Source: Streptomyces sp. SM10
Lineage (GTDB): Bacteria; Actinomycetota; Actinomycetes; Streptomycetales; Streptomycetaceae
Direction of reading: 5' to 3'
DNA: 43,804 nucleotides
Assembly (NCBI RefSeq): GCF_002910915.1
Contig: NZ_NEUF01000093.1
Location: 1-43,804, forward strand
Made by a program: the position numbers and the translations under genes. The notes below the pieces were generated by a model that saw nothing but the letters and a program-made list of their open reading frames with translations, had not been told where the DNA came from and did not search any database. Numbering within the stretch: the stretch's first letter is position 1; the number at the start of each line of letters is the position of its first letter. Below are positions 1-8,101 of the stretch, in pieces.

Positions 1-1040
1 CGACGTTCACGATGCCGACCGAACGCGCCCAGTTCCGGGGTGGGGCCGGGGCTGCCGGAGTCCGTCGCCGTGGGTGTGGGCGTCGGCGAGGTGGACGGCG
101 TCGGAGTGGCGCTGGGCTGCGGGCCGACGATGATGCCGCCGCCGTGACCGGGGTCGCTCGGGCTGCCGGGACCTCCGACCGGGGCCTTCGGCGCGTGGGG
201 GCCGCCCGCTCCGGGGCTCTTCGGGATCACGCCCTTGCCGTCGGCGACGGAGTGGACACCCTTGCGGTAGAAGTCCAGCCAGGACAGGACCGTCCGCAGA
301 TAGGTTTCCGAGTGGTTGTAGCTGAGGACCGCCCTGTCCAGATCCCCCCGTACGGAGAGGTTCCGGTTCCCCGCGCAGAGGTAGTGACCCGCGGCGAGCG
401 CGGCGTCCACGACGTTGTTCGGATCCTTGCGTCCGTCGCCGTTGCCGTCCTTGCCCCAGTGCGCCCAGGTGGACGGGATGAACTGCATCGGCCCGACGGC
501 CCTGTCGTACGTGGCGTCGCCGTCGTAGGCCCCGCCGTCGGTGTCCGGGATGTGGGCGAAGCCCGCCCCGTTGAGTACGGGTCCCAGGATCGGCGTGAGT
601 GTGGTGCCGGCGGCGTTCACCCGGCCCCCGCCCGCGTGGCCGGACTCCACCTTGCCGATGGCCGCGAGTAACTGCCAGGGGAGGCGGCAGCCGGGGTCGC
701 GGCGGCCGAGCACGCTCTGCGCGTTCCGGTAGGCCGCCAGGACGGTCGCGGGGATGCCGGCTTCGGCCCAGGACTGCGTGACGGTCTCGGCGGGCTTCTG
801 CTTCTTCTTCGCTGCGTCCTTCGGCGGCTCCGGTGATCGCAGGGGTGGCAGTTCGGTGTGGTAGCTGTCGTCGTTCGGCACCTCGGTCCAGACGACGTCG
901 TCCGATGCCACGTTCTTCAGATCGCCCGCGGTGGCGCCACCCGCGAGTCCGGGGGCCTGGGACGCCGTGAGCGCCGCCATGGCGGCGACCGCGGTCGCCG
1001 TGCCGGTGAGCCCGCGGCGCATGGTTCCCTCGAACCTCAT
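1..1040 (-). CDS. Secreted lytic transglycosylase, 3' end beyond window
   Basis: Exported enzyme predicted to cleave the glycan strands of peptidoglycan. The reading frame opens at an ATG at 1040, behind a GGGAGG ribosome site, and runs without a stop off the left edge (346 residues visible). Residues 1-35 form a signal-like segment. The soluble domain contains KVESG with the likely catalytic Glu132, then GPMQFIPSTW at about 183-192 and a DGNGDG stretch, all hallmarks of SLT/MltB-like transglycosylases. After about residue 270 it becomes a Gly/Pro/Thr/Ser-rich tail. The gene starts only 19 bases after the last Mce-associated gene, so it is probably the last or a late member of the mce operon. 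Leu124 is encoded by TTA (669-671), suggesting bldA-dependent translation. Family call is firm; the link to Mce function is inferred. Confidence 0.87.
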   Translation of the reverse strand, partial: MRFEGTMRRGLTGTATAVAAMAALTASQAPGLAGGATAGDLKNVASDDVVWTEVPNDDSYHTELPPLRSPEPPKDAAKKKQKPAETVTQSWAEAGIPATVLAAYRNAQSVLGRRDPGCRLPWQLLAAIGKVESGHAGGGRVNAAGTTLTPILGPVLNGAGFAHIPDTDGGAYDGDATYDRAVGPMQFIPSTWAHWGKDGNGDGRKDPNNVVDAALAAGHYLCAGNRNLSVRGDLDRAVLSYNHSETYLRTVLSWLDFYRKGVHSVADGKGVIPKSPGAGGPHAPKAPVGGPGSPSDPGHGGGIIVGPQPSATPTPSTSPTPTPTATDSGSPGPTPELGAFGRHRER

Positions 1041-1059
1041 GTGTCCTCCCTCTCCTGGG

Positions 1060-1845
1060 TCATCGCGCGAACGTGTCGATGGCAGCGATCCGCCAGGTGT
1101 CACCTTGGCGGACGGCGTCCACGGCGAACATGGCCGCGGCGTACGTCGTCTCCTCCTCCTTGCCGGTACGGGTGTTGCTCTGGTCGGCGAAGACCAGCAG
1201 GCGGGCCCGGTCACCGTCGAGCCGTTCGACACCGCTCTCGGTGACGGTCGTGGTGAGCACCAGCTTCTGCTTCGGGGCCTGCGCGCGTACCTCGGCGAGC
1301 ATGTCCTTGTGCTGCTGGACCGCCTTGCCGGTCAGGTACTTCCGCGCGGCCAGGTCGGACTTCCCCGGCGAGGCGTACGTGTACGAGAAGACGGCGCCCA
1401 CGGCCTCGGTGATCTGTCCCTTGACCTGACTGGTCCGGCTGATGTCGGTGAGGGCGGTGTTCTGCCGGGTGGGGTCGTCGCGGAGCGCACCGGCGGAGGC
1501 GAACGCCCAGGCGGCGAAGGCGCCGAGGAGGACGGTGGCCGCGCAGAGTGCGGCGGGGAGCCGGATACGGAGGCGGGGAAGTCTCCTGCGGGGCGGCTCG
1601 TCCCCGGTCTGCCCCTCCACCGCGGCGGACTCGCCGAGGGCACCTGCGTGGGGCTCGGCGTCGGAGCCGGCGGCGGACGCGGTGTCGGAGCCGGGGGCGG
1701 GTTCGTCGGCGGTTCCCTGCTCGGGCGCCGGGGCGTCGGTGGGCTGCCGCCCCTTCTCCGGGGCGGCGCCCGCCCGCCGGGTGGTGGCCGACGCGACGGG
1801 GGCGAGACGGCGGCGGCGGTTGACGAGGTGTCGGGTCGTCGACAT
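1060..1845 (-). CDS. Mce-associated membrane protein, B type (second copy)
   Basis: A 261-residue single-pass membrane protein with an unusually long cytoplasmic N-terminal region rich in Pro, Ala, Glu and Arg (about residues 1-85), a membrane helix around LPAALCAATVLLGAFAAW, and an extracytoplasmic domain of the Mam/Mas type. The segment LRDDPTRQNTALTDISR corresponds to VRDTPATSNRALTDTAE in the gene at 2426-3031, and LARKYLTGKAVQQ to AKRLLAGKALQQ, so the two are paralogues. Family members accompany mce operons and are thought to stabilise the transporter, as shown for mycobacterial Mam proteins. The start is an ATG at 1845, 37 bases after the preceding gene. Exact role unknown. Confidence 0.8.
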   Translation of the reverse strand: MSTTRHLVNRRRRLAPVASATTRRAGAAPEKGRQPTDAPAPEQGTADEPAPGSDTASAAGSDAEPHAGALGESAAVEGQTGDEPPRRRLPRLRIRLPAALCAATVLLGAFAAWAFASAGALRDDPTRQNTALTDISRTSQVKGQITEAVGAVFSYTYASPGKSDLAARKYLTGKAVQQHKDMLAEVRAQAPKQKLVLTTTVTESGVERLDGDRARLLVFADQSNTRTGKEEETTYAAAMFAVDAVRQGDTWRIAAIDTFAR

Positions 1846-1882
1846 GTCAGTGGTCCTCTCGGAGCGGGGCGGTCGGGCGGGT

Positions 1883-2413
1883 TCAGCCGGCGGTGTTGCC
1901 GACGGGCGCCTGCCCGAGGGCGCTGAGCTTCCACCCCTCGGACGTGCGGGTGAGCTGCCCGAGCATCCGGCTCTCCTTGACTGCGGGCTCGCCCTCGGGG
2001 GCGGTCACGGTGACCCGCAGCGCCACCATCACCCCGGCCTTGCCGGCCCTGTCGTCGAGCTCGGTCACCGCGCCGGACAGGATCCTGGCGGTGCTGACGG
2101 TCCTGGCCGCCTCGATCTGCTTGACGAACGCGTCCCGCCCGTCGACGAGTTGCTTGTGGAGATCGCCGGTGGAGGAGTCCTCCCAGCTGTCGAGCCCCTT
2201 CTCCACCTGGGCGTGGTCGAGCGTGTTCATGTTCTGCACGGCCTGTTCGCCTGCCGCCAGCGCGTCGTCGCGGGCCTCGGCGTAGGCGGCCGATCGGTCG
2301 TGCGCCGCGTCGTAACGCGACCACCCGCCCCATCCCGCCGCGCCGGCCGCCGCGACCGTCAGCACGATCGCCGCCACCACCAGCGGATTCCTCGTCGTCC
2401 CTGCCCGTGCCAT
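1883..2413 (-). CDS. Mce-associated membrane protein, A type (second copy)
   Basis: A 176-residue protein with a short N-terminus, one membrane helix (residues about 11-30) and an extracytoplasmic domain. The conserved elements are YAEARDDALAAG, the MNTLDHAQVEKGLDSW stretch and STGDLHKQL, ending with a GWKLSALGQAPVG strand. The same elements, in the same order, occur in the gene at 3028-3549 (YATARDAAMADG, LDTWLAASTGPLHDRL, GWKIKALDAIPVG), so this is the A-type member of a duplicated pair. It starts at ATG 2413, 12 bases after the previous gene, within the mce operon. Mam-like accessory function is inferred from position and architecture. Confidence 0.8.
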   Translation of the reverse strand: MARAGTTRNPLVVAAIVLTVAAAGAAGWGGWSRYDAAHDRSAAYAEARDDALAAGEQAVQNMNTLDHAQVEKGLDSWEDSSTGDLHKQLVDGRDAFVKQIEAARTVSTARILSGAVTELDDRAGKAGVMVALRVTVTAPEGEPAVKESRMLGQLTRTSEGWKLSALGQAPVGNTAG

Positions 2414-2425
2414 GGGTGCTCTCCC

Positions 2426-3031
2426 CTATCTGGAGGTGATGTCGACGATGATCCAGCGGCCGCCACGCAGTTCCGCCGTCACCGAGAGCTGCGCCCCCGC
2501 CGTGGTGGCGGCCTTCCCTTCGCGCTCGTACACCTGGTCGAGAAAGACGAGGAGGTGGGCGCTGCGGGCACCGAGCCGGGTGACTCCGGCACGTACGGCC
2601 TGCGAGGTGAGCGTGAGCTTCTGGTCGGCCGCCTGCTTCTCGACCTGGCCGAACAGCGCCGCGTACTGCTGGAGCGCCTTGCCCGCGAGGAGCCGCTTCG
2701 CCGCCTCCTTGGTGACGGCGGTGGACTGCGGGCTGTACGAGAAGACCTTGCCCAGGGCGCTGCTCACGTCACCCGCGACCCGGGTGGTCTCCGCCGTGTC
2801 GGTCAGCGCACGGTTGGAGGTGGCGGGGGTGTCCCGCACCTGCCGCGCCGCGACGTGGAGACCGACGCCGGCGGCGAGCAGGGCGGCGACCAGGACCGAT
2901 GCGAGACCGCGACGCCAGGCCACGTGCCGGGGCGCTGTCCCCTCCTGGCCGGCGCCGGTCCCTTCGTCCCGTACGTCCGTGTCAGGATCCCCGGTGGCGC
3001 CCTCGATCGTGGTCCCTCCGGTCCGCTTCAT
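2426..3031 (-). CDS. Mce-associated membrane protein, B type (first copy)
   Basis: A 201-residue single-pass membrane protein. The frame stays open far upstream, but the real start is the ATG at 3031, which overlaps the TGA of the upstream gene as ATGA (3028-3031); upstream of it the frame lies on top of a convincing gene. An acidic N-terminal tail of about 35 residues precedes the helix LASVLVAALLAAGVGLHVAA, then comes the conserved extracytoplasmic domain (RALTDTAETTRVAG, FSYSPQ, LLAGKALQQYAALFGQV), ending in a WIIVDITSR strand. It is paralogous to the protein encoded at 1060-1845 but lacks that protein's long N-terminal extension. Probably translationally coupled to the A-type gene. Confidence 0.8.
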   Translation of the reverse strand: MKRTGGTTIEGATGDPDTDVRDEGTGAGQEGTAPRHVAWRRGLASVLVAALLAAGVGLHVAARQVRDTPATSNRALTDTAETTRVAGDVSSALGKVFSYSPQSTAVTKEAAKRLLAGKALQQYAALFGQVEKQAADQKLTLTSQAVRAGVTRLGARSAHLLVFLDQVYEREGKAATTAGAQLSVTAELRGGRWIIVDITSR

Positions 3032-3549
3032 CCGCCGCTCCCGACCGGTATCGCGTCCAGTGCCTTGATCTTCCAGCCGTCCCCGGTGCGGGCGAGGGCC
3101 GCCTCGAAGCGTTTGCGTTCCGTTCCGCCCGTGCCGGTGCGGGGGGTGACCTCGACGTCGACGGTGGCGATCAGCGCGGCCGTGCCGGCGCGTTCGTCGA
3201 GTGCGGTGAGCGCCGCGTCGGTGACCTTGCCGCGGGCGGTGGCCCCGGACTCGGTGAGCTCGGCGGCGTCCTTCTTCCGGGAGCTCTCCAACCGGTCGTG
3301 CAGGGGACCCGTGGAGGCGGCGAGCCAGGTGTCGAGCCCGGACCTCACGGTGGTGGCGCTCCTGCCGTCCATGCTGTTCAGCCGCGCGAGACCGCTCCTG
3401 CCGTCGGCCATCGCGGCGTCCCGGGCCGTGGCGTACGCCAGGGTGTCGTCGCCCCGCGCCTGTAGGTAGGACCAGCCGCCGAGTGCGCAGACCAGTGCGG
3501 CCGCGAGCAGGACGGCCCAGCCGCCCAGCCTCCTGGTGCGGGCGTTCAC
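3028..3549 (-). CDS. Mce-associated membrane protein, A type (first copy)
   Basis: A 173-residue membrane-anchored protein beginning with GTG at 3549; this GTG overlaps the stop of the MceF gene (GTGA, 3546-3549). One helix (WAVLLAAALVCALGGWSYL) is followed by an extracytoplasmic alpha/beta domain of the kind found in Mce-associated proteins. Its C-terminal GDGWKIKALDAIPVG resembles the closing strand of NTF2-like folds. It is the first member of two A-B pairs after mceF and is paralogous to the protein encoded at 1883-2413. The role in the transporter is inferred from its operon position. Confidence 0.8.
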   Translation of the reverse strand: MNARTRRLGGWAVLLAAALVCALGGWSYLQARGDDTLAYATARDAAMADGRSGLARLNSMDGRSATTVRSGLDTWLAASTGPLHDRLESSRKKDAAELTESGATARGKVTDAALTALDERAGTAALIATVDVEVTPRTGTGGTERKRFEAALARTGDGWKIKALDAIPVGSGG

Positions 3550-4802
3550 GCGCCACCTCCGAGGCCCAGCAGGCCGGCCATGCCGTCGGCAGCGCGTCCG
3601 GTGTCGCCGCCGGTTCCGAGGACGCCGGGCAGGCCGGCTCCGCCCGTTCCACCGAGCAGCGAGCCGGGTTCAGCCGGTTCGGGGACGCCTCCGCCTCCCG
3701 GGGCGTTGGCGCTGCCGCGGACGTTGATGCCGCTGCCGGGCGAGGAGGCGCAGCGCGCCTCGGTGTTGACCGCGGGCGCGGTCGAGAGGTCCTTGCCGGG
3801 GCGGTAGGTCGTGGAGCCGTAACCGGCGGTACAGGGCAGCGGCTCGAAGAAGGTGACGGACATCCCGAAGCGGGCGGCCCCGTCCTCGTCGATGATGCTC
3901 GCTCCGGCCGCCGCGACCGCGGGCACCTTCACCAGGAGCTCCTCCAGACCGCGTTGCCGGGTGACGGCGACCTCGGAGGTGGTGAGGAGGTTGGCGACGA
4001 CGACTCCGAATCCGGGTTCGAGGTCACGCAGGAGCCCGCTGATCTGGGCGGTGGCACCGGGCGCCGCCGCGATCAGCCGGCGCAGGTCGGTGTCAGATCC
4101 CTTGAGTTCCGCCGCGAGTTCCTCGGCTCCGGAGGCGAACCCCTTGAGTGCCTCGCCCTGTTCGGCCTGGGTGCGCAGCACCGTCTCGCCGTCCGTCATC
4201 AGCCTGGTGGTCGTCGGCAGGGCCTCGTCGGCGGCGTCGACGAACTCGCTCCCGGTGTCGAGCAGGACCTGGAGGTCGTCGCCGCGCCCCTCGAACGCCG
4301 CGCCGAACTCGTCCACGACGGTGCGCAGGGCCTCGGTGTCGACGGAGGCGGTGAGGTCGTTGACGCTGGTGAGGACGTCGGTGACGGGTGCGGGAATGGT
4401 GGTGTCGGCCTGGTCGATGACCGAGCCGTTCTCCAGGAACGGCCCGTCCTCGCGGGACGGCCGCAGGTCGACGTACTGCTCGCCGACCGCCGAGAGACCG
4501 GCGACGACGGCGTGCAGGCTGTCGGGGATGGGGGGCGCGTCGTTCTCGATGCGCAGTTCGGCCTCGACGCCGTCGTCGGTGAGGTCGATCGGACCGACCC
4601 GGCCGACGGAGACACCCCGGTAGGTGACGTTGGAGTGGGTGAACAAGCCTCCGGTCTGCGGAAGTTGGACCGTGACGGTGTAGTAGCCGCGCAGCCCGAC
4701 GTAGTGGCCGAGGTCGGCGTACCGGACGCCCAGGTAGCCGAGGACGAGCACCGCGATGACCAGGAAGGCGATGTTCTTGAGCCGCGTGGCGAGGGTGATC
4801 AT
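3546..4802 (-). CDS. mceF: MCE-domain protein, sixth of six (MceF position)
   Basis: A 418-residue MCE protein: N-terminal membrane helix (IAFLVIAVLVLGYLGV), MCE domain at about residues 37-115 with GLFTHSNVTYRGVSVGRV and the family loop VGEQYVDLRP, then a long helical region, and a Gly/Pro-rich C-terminal tail (GGGGVPEPAEPGSLLGG and onward). MCE proteins form the hexameric substrate-binding and tunnel part of actinobacterial lipid importers. The ATG at 4802 overlaps the stop of the previous gene by one base (TGATG), arguing for translational coupling. The letter is assigned by position only. Confidence 0.9.
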   Translation of the reverse strand: MITLATRLKNIAFLVIAVLVLGYLGVRYADLGHYVGLRGYYTVTVQLPQTGGLFTHSNVTYRGVSVGRVGPIDLTDDGVEAELRIENDAPPIPDSLHAVVAGLSAVGEQYVDLRPSREDGPFLENGSVIDQADTTIPAPVTDVLTSVNDLTASVDTEALRTVVDEFGAAFEGRGDDLQVLLDTGSEFVDAADEALPTTTRLMTDGETVLRTQAEQGEALKGFASGAEELAAELKGSDTDLRRLIAAAPGATAQISGLLRDLEPGFGVVVANLLTTSEVAVTRQRGLEELLVKVPAVAAAGASIIDEDGAARFGMSVTFFEPLPCTAGYGSTTYRPGKDLSTAPAVNTEARCASSPGSGINVRGSANAPGGGGVPEPAEPGSLLGGTGGAGLPGVLGTGGDTGRAADGMAGLLGLGGGA

Positions 4803-5947
4803 CAGCGGGTGCCCTCCGTGCCGGACGTCGTGACCGAGGGAAGGGGCAGGGGCAGGGCCGGGCCGGACGTCCGGGCGCCGGTCTCCGCCGGGACTTCCGG
4901 GGTGAGCGCGGGAATGATCTGCGTGCCGGGCATGGCGGTGACGTCCAGGTAGACGTTGAGGTAGTCGCCCTTCACTCCGCGCAGCACCTCGTCCGTGAAC
5001 GGGTAGGTGAGCAGCACCTGCAGGGAGTCGGGGAGGTCGTTGCCCGAGTCGGCGAGGGCGGTGAGGGTGGGGGCGAGGGCCTTGAGGTCGGCGACCATGT
5101 CGGCCTTGCTCCTGTTGACCGTGTCGACGGCGACGGTGGAGAGCGTGTCGAGCGAGCGCAGCATGGTGAGGAGTGAACCGCGCTGCTTCTCCAGTACCTT
5201 CAGGCCCGGGCTGAGTCCGGTGAGTACGGTTCCCACGTCCTGCTTCCGGGTGGCGAGGGTGGCGGCGAGCCGGTTGACGCCGTCGAGGGCGTCGGTGATG
5301 TCCTCCTTGTGGGTGTCCAGGTCGGTGACCAGCGTGTCGACGCGGCCCAGCATCGAGCGGATCTGCGGTTCCTGTCCGGACAGTGCCTTGTTGAGCTCCG
5401 TGGTGATGGTCTTGAGCTGGGCGACGCCGCCGCCGTTGAGGAGCATGGACAGGGCGCCGAAGACCTCTTCGACCTCGGGGTTGCGGTTGGTGCGGACGAG
5501 CGGGATCCGGTCTCCGTCGGAGAGCGCGCCCTGGGCCGTACCGTCGGCGGGCGGGGAGAGCTGGACGTACTTCTCGCCGAGGAGGCTGGACTGTTCGAGG
5601 TGGGCGTAGGCGTTGGCCGGCATCCTGATCTTCCCGTTGACCCGCATGGTGACCTTGGCGGTCCAGCTGTCCGGGGTGAGGGAGATCTTGGTGACCCGGC
5701 CCACGGCGACGTCGTTGACCTTGACGGACGACTGCGGCGAGAGGCTGAGGACGTCTCCGAACTCGGCGGTGATCTCGTACGGGTGGTCGCCGAGGTCGGC
5801 TCCGCCCGGCAGCGGCATCTGGTCGATGCCGGGGAACGACGGCAGGCCGGTGGTCGTGGCGACGAGGGCGAAGCAGACGCCGGCGGCGACCAGGGCGCCC
5901 AGGCCCGCGACCACCCGGGTGCCGGGTCTGCGCAGGGCGGGGCTCAT
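4802..5947 (-). CDS. mceE: MCE-domain protein, fifth of six (MceE position)
   Basis: A 381-residue MCE protein with an N-terminal helix, an MCE domain beginning near HPYEITAEFGDVLSL and containing VKVNDVAVGRVTKI and LLGEKYVQLSPP, and a helical C-terminal half (DTLVTDLDTHKEDITDALDG and similar) that in MCE proteins builds the tunnel. In mycobacteria the fifth protein is normally a lipoprotein. Here the only nearby cysteine sits in AAGVCFAL, where the residue before Cys is Val, so a functional lipobox is doubtful. The start ATG (5947) overlaps the mceD stop as ATGA. Confidence 0.9.
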   Translation of the reverse strand: MSPALRRPGTRVVAGLGALVAAGVCFALVATTTGLPSFPGIDQMPLPGGADLGDHPYEITAEFGDVLSLSPQSSVKVNDVAVGRVTKISLTPDSWTAKVTMRVNGKIRMPANAYAHLEQSSLLGEKYVQLSPPADGTAQGALSDGDRIPLVRTNRNPEVEEVFGALSMLLNGGGVAQLKTITTELNKALSGQEPQIRSMLGRVDTLVTDLDTHKEDITDALDGVNRLAATLATRKQDVGTVLTGLSPGLKVLEKQRGSLLTMLRSLDTLSTVAVDTVNRSKADMVADLKALAPTLTALADSGNDLPDSLQVLLTYPFTDEVLRGVKGDYLNVYLDVTAMPGTQIIPALTPEVPAETGARTSGPALPLPLPSVTTSGTEGTR

Positions 5948-7083
5948 CGGTCCGCCTCCTTCTTCTCGCCCGTACCGGTCTTCTTCCGCGGGTCGTCCGG
6001 GGTGCCGTAGACGGTGCCGACGGCCGGCAGAGGCAGGACGGGCAGGGTCTTCAGCCGGCCGGCGTCCACCGGGGCCAGGCCCTCGAGGCCCGCGGTCCCC
6101 GCCTCCGACTCGACGAGCGGACCGCCCATGGACAGTTCGTTGAGGTTCGTGCGTCCGTTCAGGGTGCGGTTCGCCGGGTCGTAGGCGTTGAGCACGTTGC
6201 CGGCCGCGAGCGGCAGGGTGTCGAGCGACTCGGCGAGCGAGGCACGCTGGTCCACCAGGGTCTGGGTGAGCGGCACCAGGAGGTCCACGTTCTTCTTGAG
6301 GGCCCCGCGGTTCTTCTGGATGAAGGTCTTGACCTGGCCGAGTGCGGTGCCCAGTTCCTTGAGCGCCGCGCTGAGGTTCTCCTTGTCGTCGGCGAGGAAG
6401 CCGGTGACGGAGTTGAGCTGCTGCTCGGCGGTTCGCACCTCGGTGTCGTTCTCCTTCAGCATGGTGGTGAAGGTCTGCAGGTAGGACAGCGTGTCGAAGA
6501 GGTTGCCGCTGCTCCTGTCGAGCGTCTTCGTCGCCTTGCCGAACTGCTCGATGGAGTCCCCGATGGCTTCGCCGTTGCCCTTGAGGTTCTTGGATCCGGT
6601 CTCCAGGAGTCCGGAGAGAGCGCCGTCGGCGTTGGCTCCGTCCGGGCCGAGTGCGGTGGAGAGTTCCGTGATCGACTCGTAGAGCTGGTCCACCTCGACG
6701 GGGGTGGCGTTGTTCGCCGCGGGAAGGACGGCGCCCTCCTCCAGCCGCGCTCCCCCGGTGTAGGCCGGGGCGAGCTGGACGTAGCGGTCGGCCACGAGGC
6801 TGGGGGCGACGACGAGCGCGTGGGCGTCCGCGGGGACCTCGACGCCCTTGTCGAGGCGCAGGGTGACCCGGACCTCCTTGCCGCGCGGCTTCACCGATTC
6901 GACGGTGCCGACCTTCACCCCGAGGATCCGCAGGTCCGACCCGGGGTACACGCCGGTGGCCCGGTCGAAGTAGGCGGTCACGGTGGTCGTGCCTTCCTGG
7001 TCCATGGCCGCCACGCCCGAGCCGACGGCCACGGCCACGACGGCGAGCCCGGCCCCGATCCCGATGATGCGGGTGCGTCTCAT
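5944..7083 (-). CDS. mceD: MCE-domain protein, fourth of six (MceD position)
   Basis: A 379-residue MCE protein with an N-terminal membrane helix (IIGIGAGLAVVAVAVGSGV) and an MCE domain starting TTVTAYFDRATGVYPGSDL. The characteristic ILGVKVGTVESVKP and VADRYVQLAP elements follow. The C-terminal half is strongly helical (NLKGNGEAIGDSIEQFGKA, ENDTEVRTAEQQLNSV), as expected for a tunnel needle, and the protein ends in a charged Lys/Asp tail. Only one base separates its ATG from the mceC stop, so it belongs to the same transcript. Confidence 0.92.
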   Translation of the reverse strand: MRRTRIIGIGAGLAVVAVAVGSGVAAMDQEGTTTVTAYFDRATGVYPGSDLRILGVKVGTVESVKPRGKEVRVTLRLDKGVEVPADAHALVVAPSLVADRYVQLAPAYTGGARLEEGAVLPAANNATPVEVDQLYESITELSTALGPDGANADGALSGLLETGSKNLKGNGEAIGDSIEQFGKATKTLDRSSGNLFDTLSYLQTFTTMLKENDTEVRTAEQQLNSVTGFLADDKENLSAALKELGTALGQVKTFIQKNRGALKKNVDLLVPLTQTLVDQRASLAESLDTLPLAAGNVLNAYDPANRTLNGRTNLNELSMGGPLVESEAGTAGLEGLAPVDAGRLKTLPVLPLPAVGTVYGTPDDPRKKTGTGEKKEADR

Positions 7084-7084
7084 G

Positions 7085-8101
7085 TCAGCGGCCCCCCTGC
7101 TTCGGCGGCATGCAGTCGTTGGTCGGGGGTGTGTCCTTCGGCAGGTAGTCCTTGGGGACGACCCCGCAGACGTAGTTGTCGAACCAGCGCCCGTTGCCGA
7201 GGGTGTTGCCGACGAGCCGGTTGTAGGTGCCCGCCATCGAGAGCACCTTGTCGAGGCTCTTGCGGTTCTTCACCAGGACGGTGGTGACCCGCCCCAGCGC
7301 GTCGAGAGTGGGCTTCAGCTGCTTGTTGTTGTCGGTGACGAGACCGGTGAGCTGGGTACCGAGGTCCCGCGTACCGGTGAGCAGCAGGTGGATGGAGTCG
7401 CGCCGGGCCTGGATCTCGCCGAGCAGCAGATTGCCGTCCTCCAGGAGCGTCTCGAAGCTGCTCTTCTTCGTGGCGAGCGTCCTGGTGAGCTGCTTGCTGC
7501 CCTTGAGGAGGGTGGCGAGCTGGGCGTCTCGCTCGGAGACGGTCTTCGAGAGGGCGGAGAGCCCTTCCGCCGCGCTGCGTACGTCGGGGGGCGAGTCCTT
7601 GAAGGTGTCCGAGATGGTCTCGAAGCTCTGGGCGAGCTGGGCGGTGTCGATCTCCTCGATGGTCTCGCCGAGTCCGTTGAACGCCTGGGTGACGTCGTAC
7701 GGGGAGGTGGTGCGGCTCTTCGTGATGCGGGAGGACGGGTCCTGCGGGGCGTCGCCGAGCGGGTCGACGGCGAGGTACTTGTCGCCCAGGAGGGTCTTGA
7801 TGGCGATGCCGACGGTGGAGGAGTCGCCGATCCAGGCGTCCTTCACCTTGAAGTCGACCTTCACCACGGCGCCGTCGAGCGAGACACCGGTGACCTCGCC
7901 GACCTTCACTCCGGCGATCCGCACCTCGTCGCCGGCGTCCAGCCCGGCGGACTCGGTGAAGTCGGCGCTGTAGAGGGTTCCCCCGCCGACGAACGGCAGG
8001 GCGTCGGCGCGGTAGGCGGCGAGGCCGAGGAGGGCCAGGACGACGAGTCCGACGACGCCGATGAGGACGGGGTTGCGTTCCCGTACGGGCTTGATCCTCA
8101 T
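7085..8101 (-). CDS. mceC: MCE-domain protein, third of six (MceC position)
   Basis: A 338-residue MCE protein. The open frame continues upstream to 8206, but the ATG at 8101 (MRIKPVRERNPVLIG) is the better start: it overlaps the mceB stop as ATGA and directly precedes the membrane helix. The MCE domain shows GLDAGDEVRIAGVKVGEV and LLGDKYLAVDPLG, followed by a helical region with repeated KTVSERDAQLATLLKG-like segments. The C-terminus has two cysteines (YVCGVVP and NDCMPP) that could form a disulfide outside the cell. Part of the hetero-hexameric importer. Confidence 0.92.
   Translation of the reverse strand: MRIKPVRERNPVLIGVVGLVVLALLGLAAYRADALPFVGGGTLYSADFTESAGLDAGDEVRIAGVKVGEVTGVSLDGAVVKVDFKVKDAWIGDSSTVGIAIKTLLGDKYLAVDPLGDAPQDPSSRITKSRTTSPYDVTQAFNGLGETIEEIDTAQLAQSFETISDTFKDSPPDVRSAAEGLSALSKTVSERDAQLATLLKGSKQLTRTLATKKSSFETLLEDGNLLLGEIQARRDSIHLLLTGTRDLGTQLTGLVTDNNKQLKPTLDALGRVTTVLVKNRKSLDKVLSMAGTYNRLVGNTLGNGRWFDNYVCGVVPKDYLPKDTPPTNDCMPPKQGGR

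Noticed and set aside
1442..3469. A 675-codon open frame on the plus strand
   Set aside because: It is antisense to the Mce-associated genes. High GC at third positions creates long shadow frames; the composition is Arg/Gly/Val-rich with no domain.
5860..5947. MceE as a lipoprotein
   Set aside because: The cysteine is preceded by Val in AAGVC, which does not fit the lipobox; left as a plain membrane anchor.
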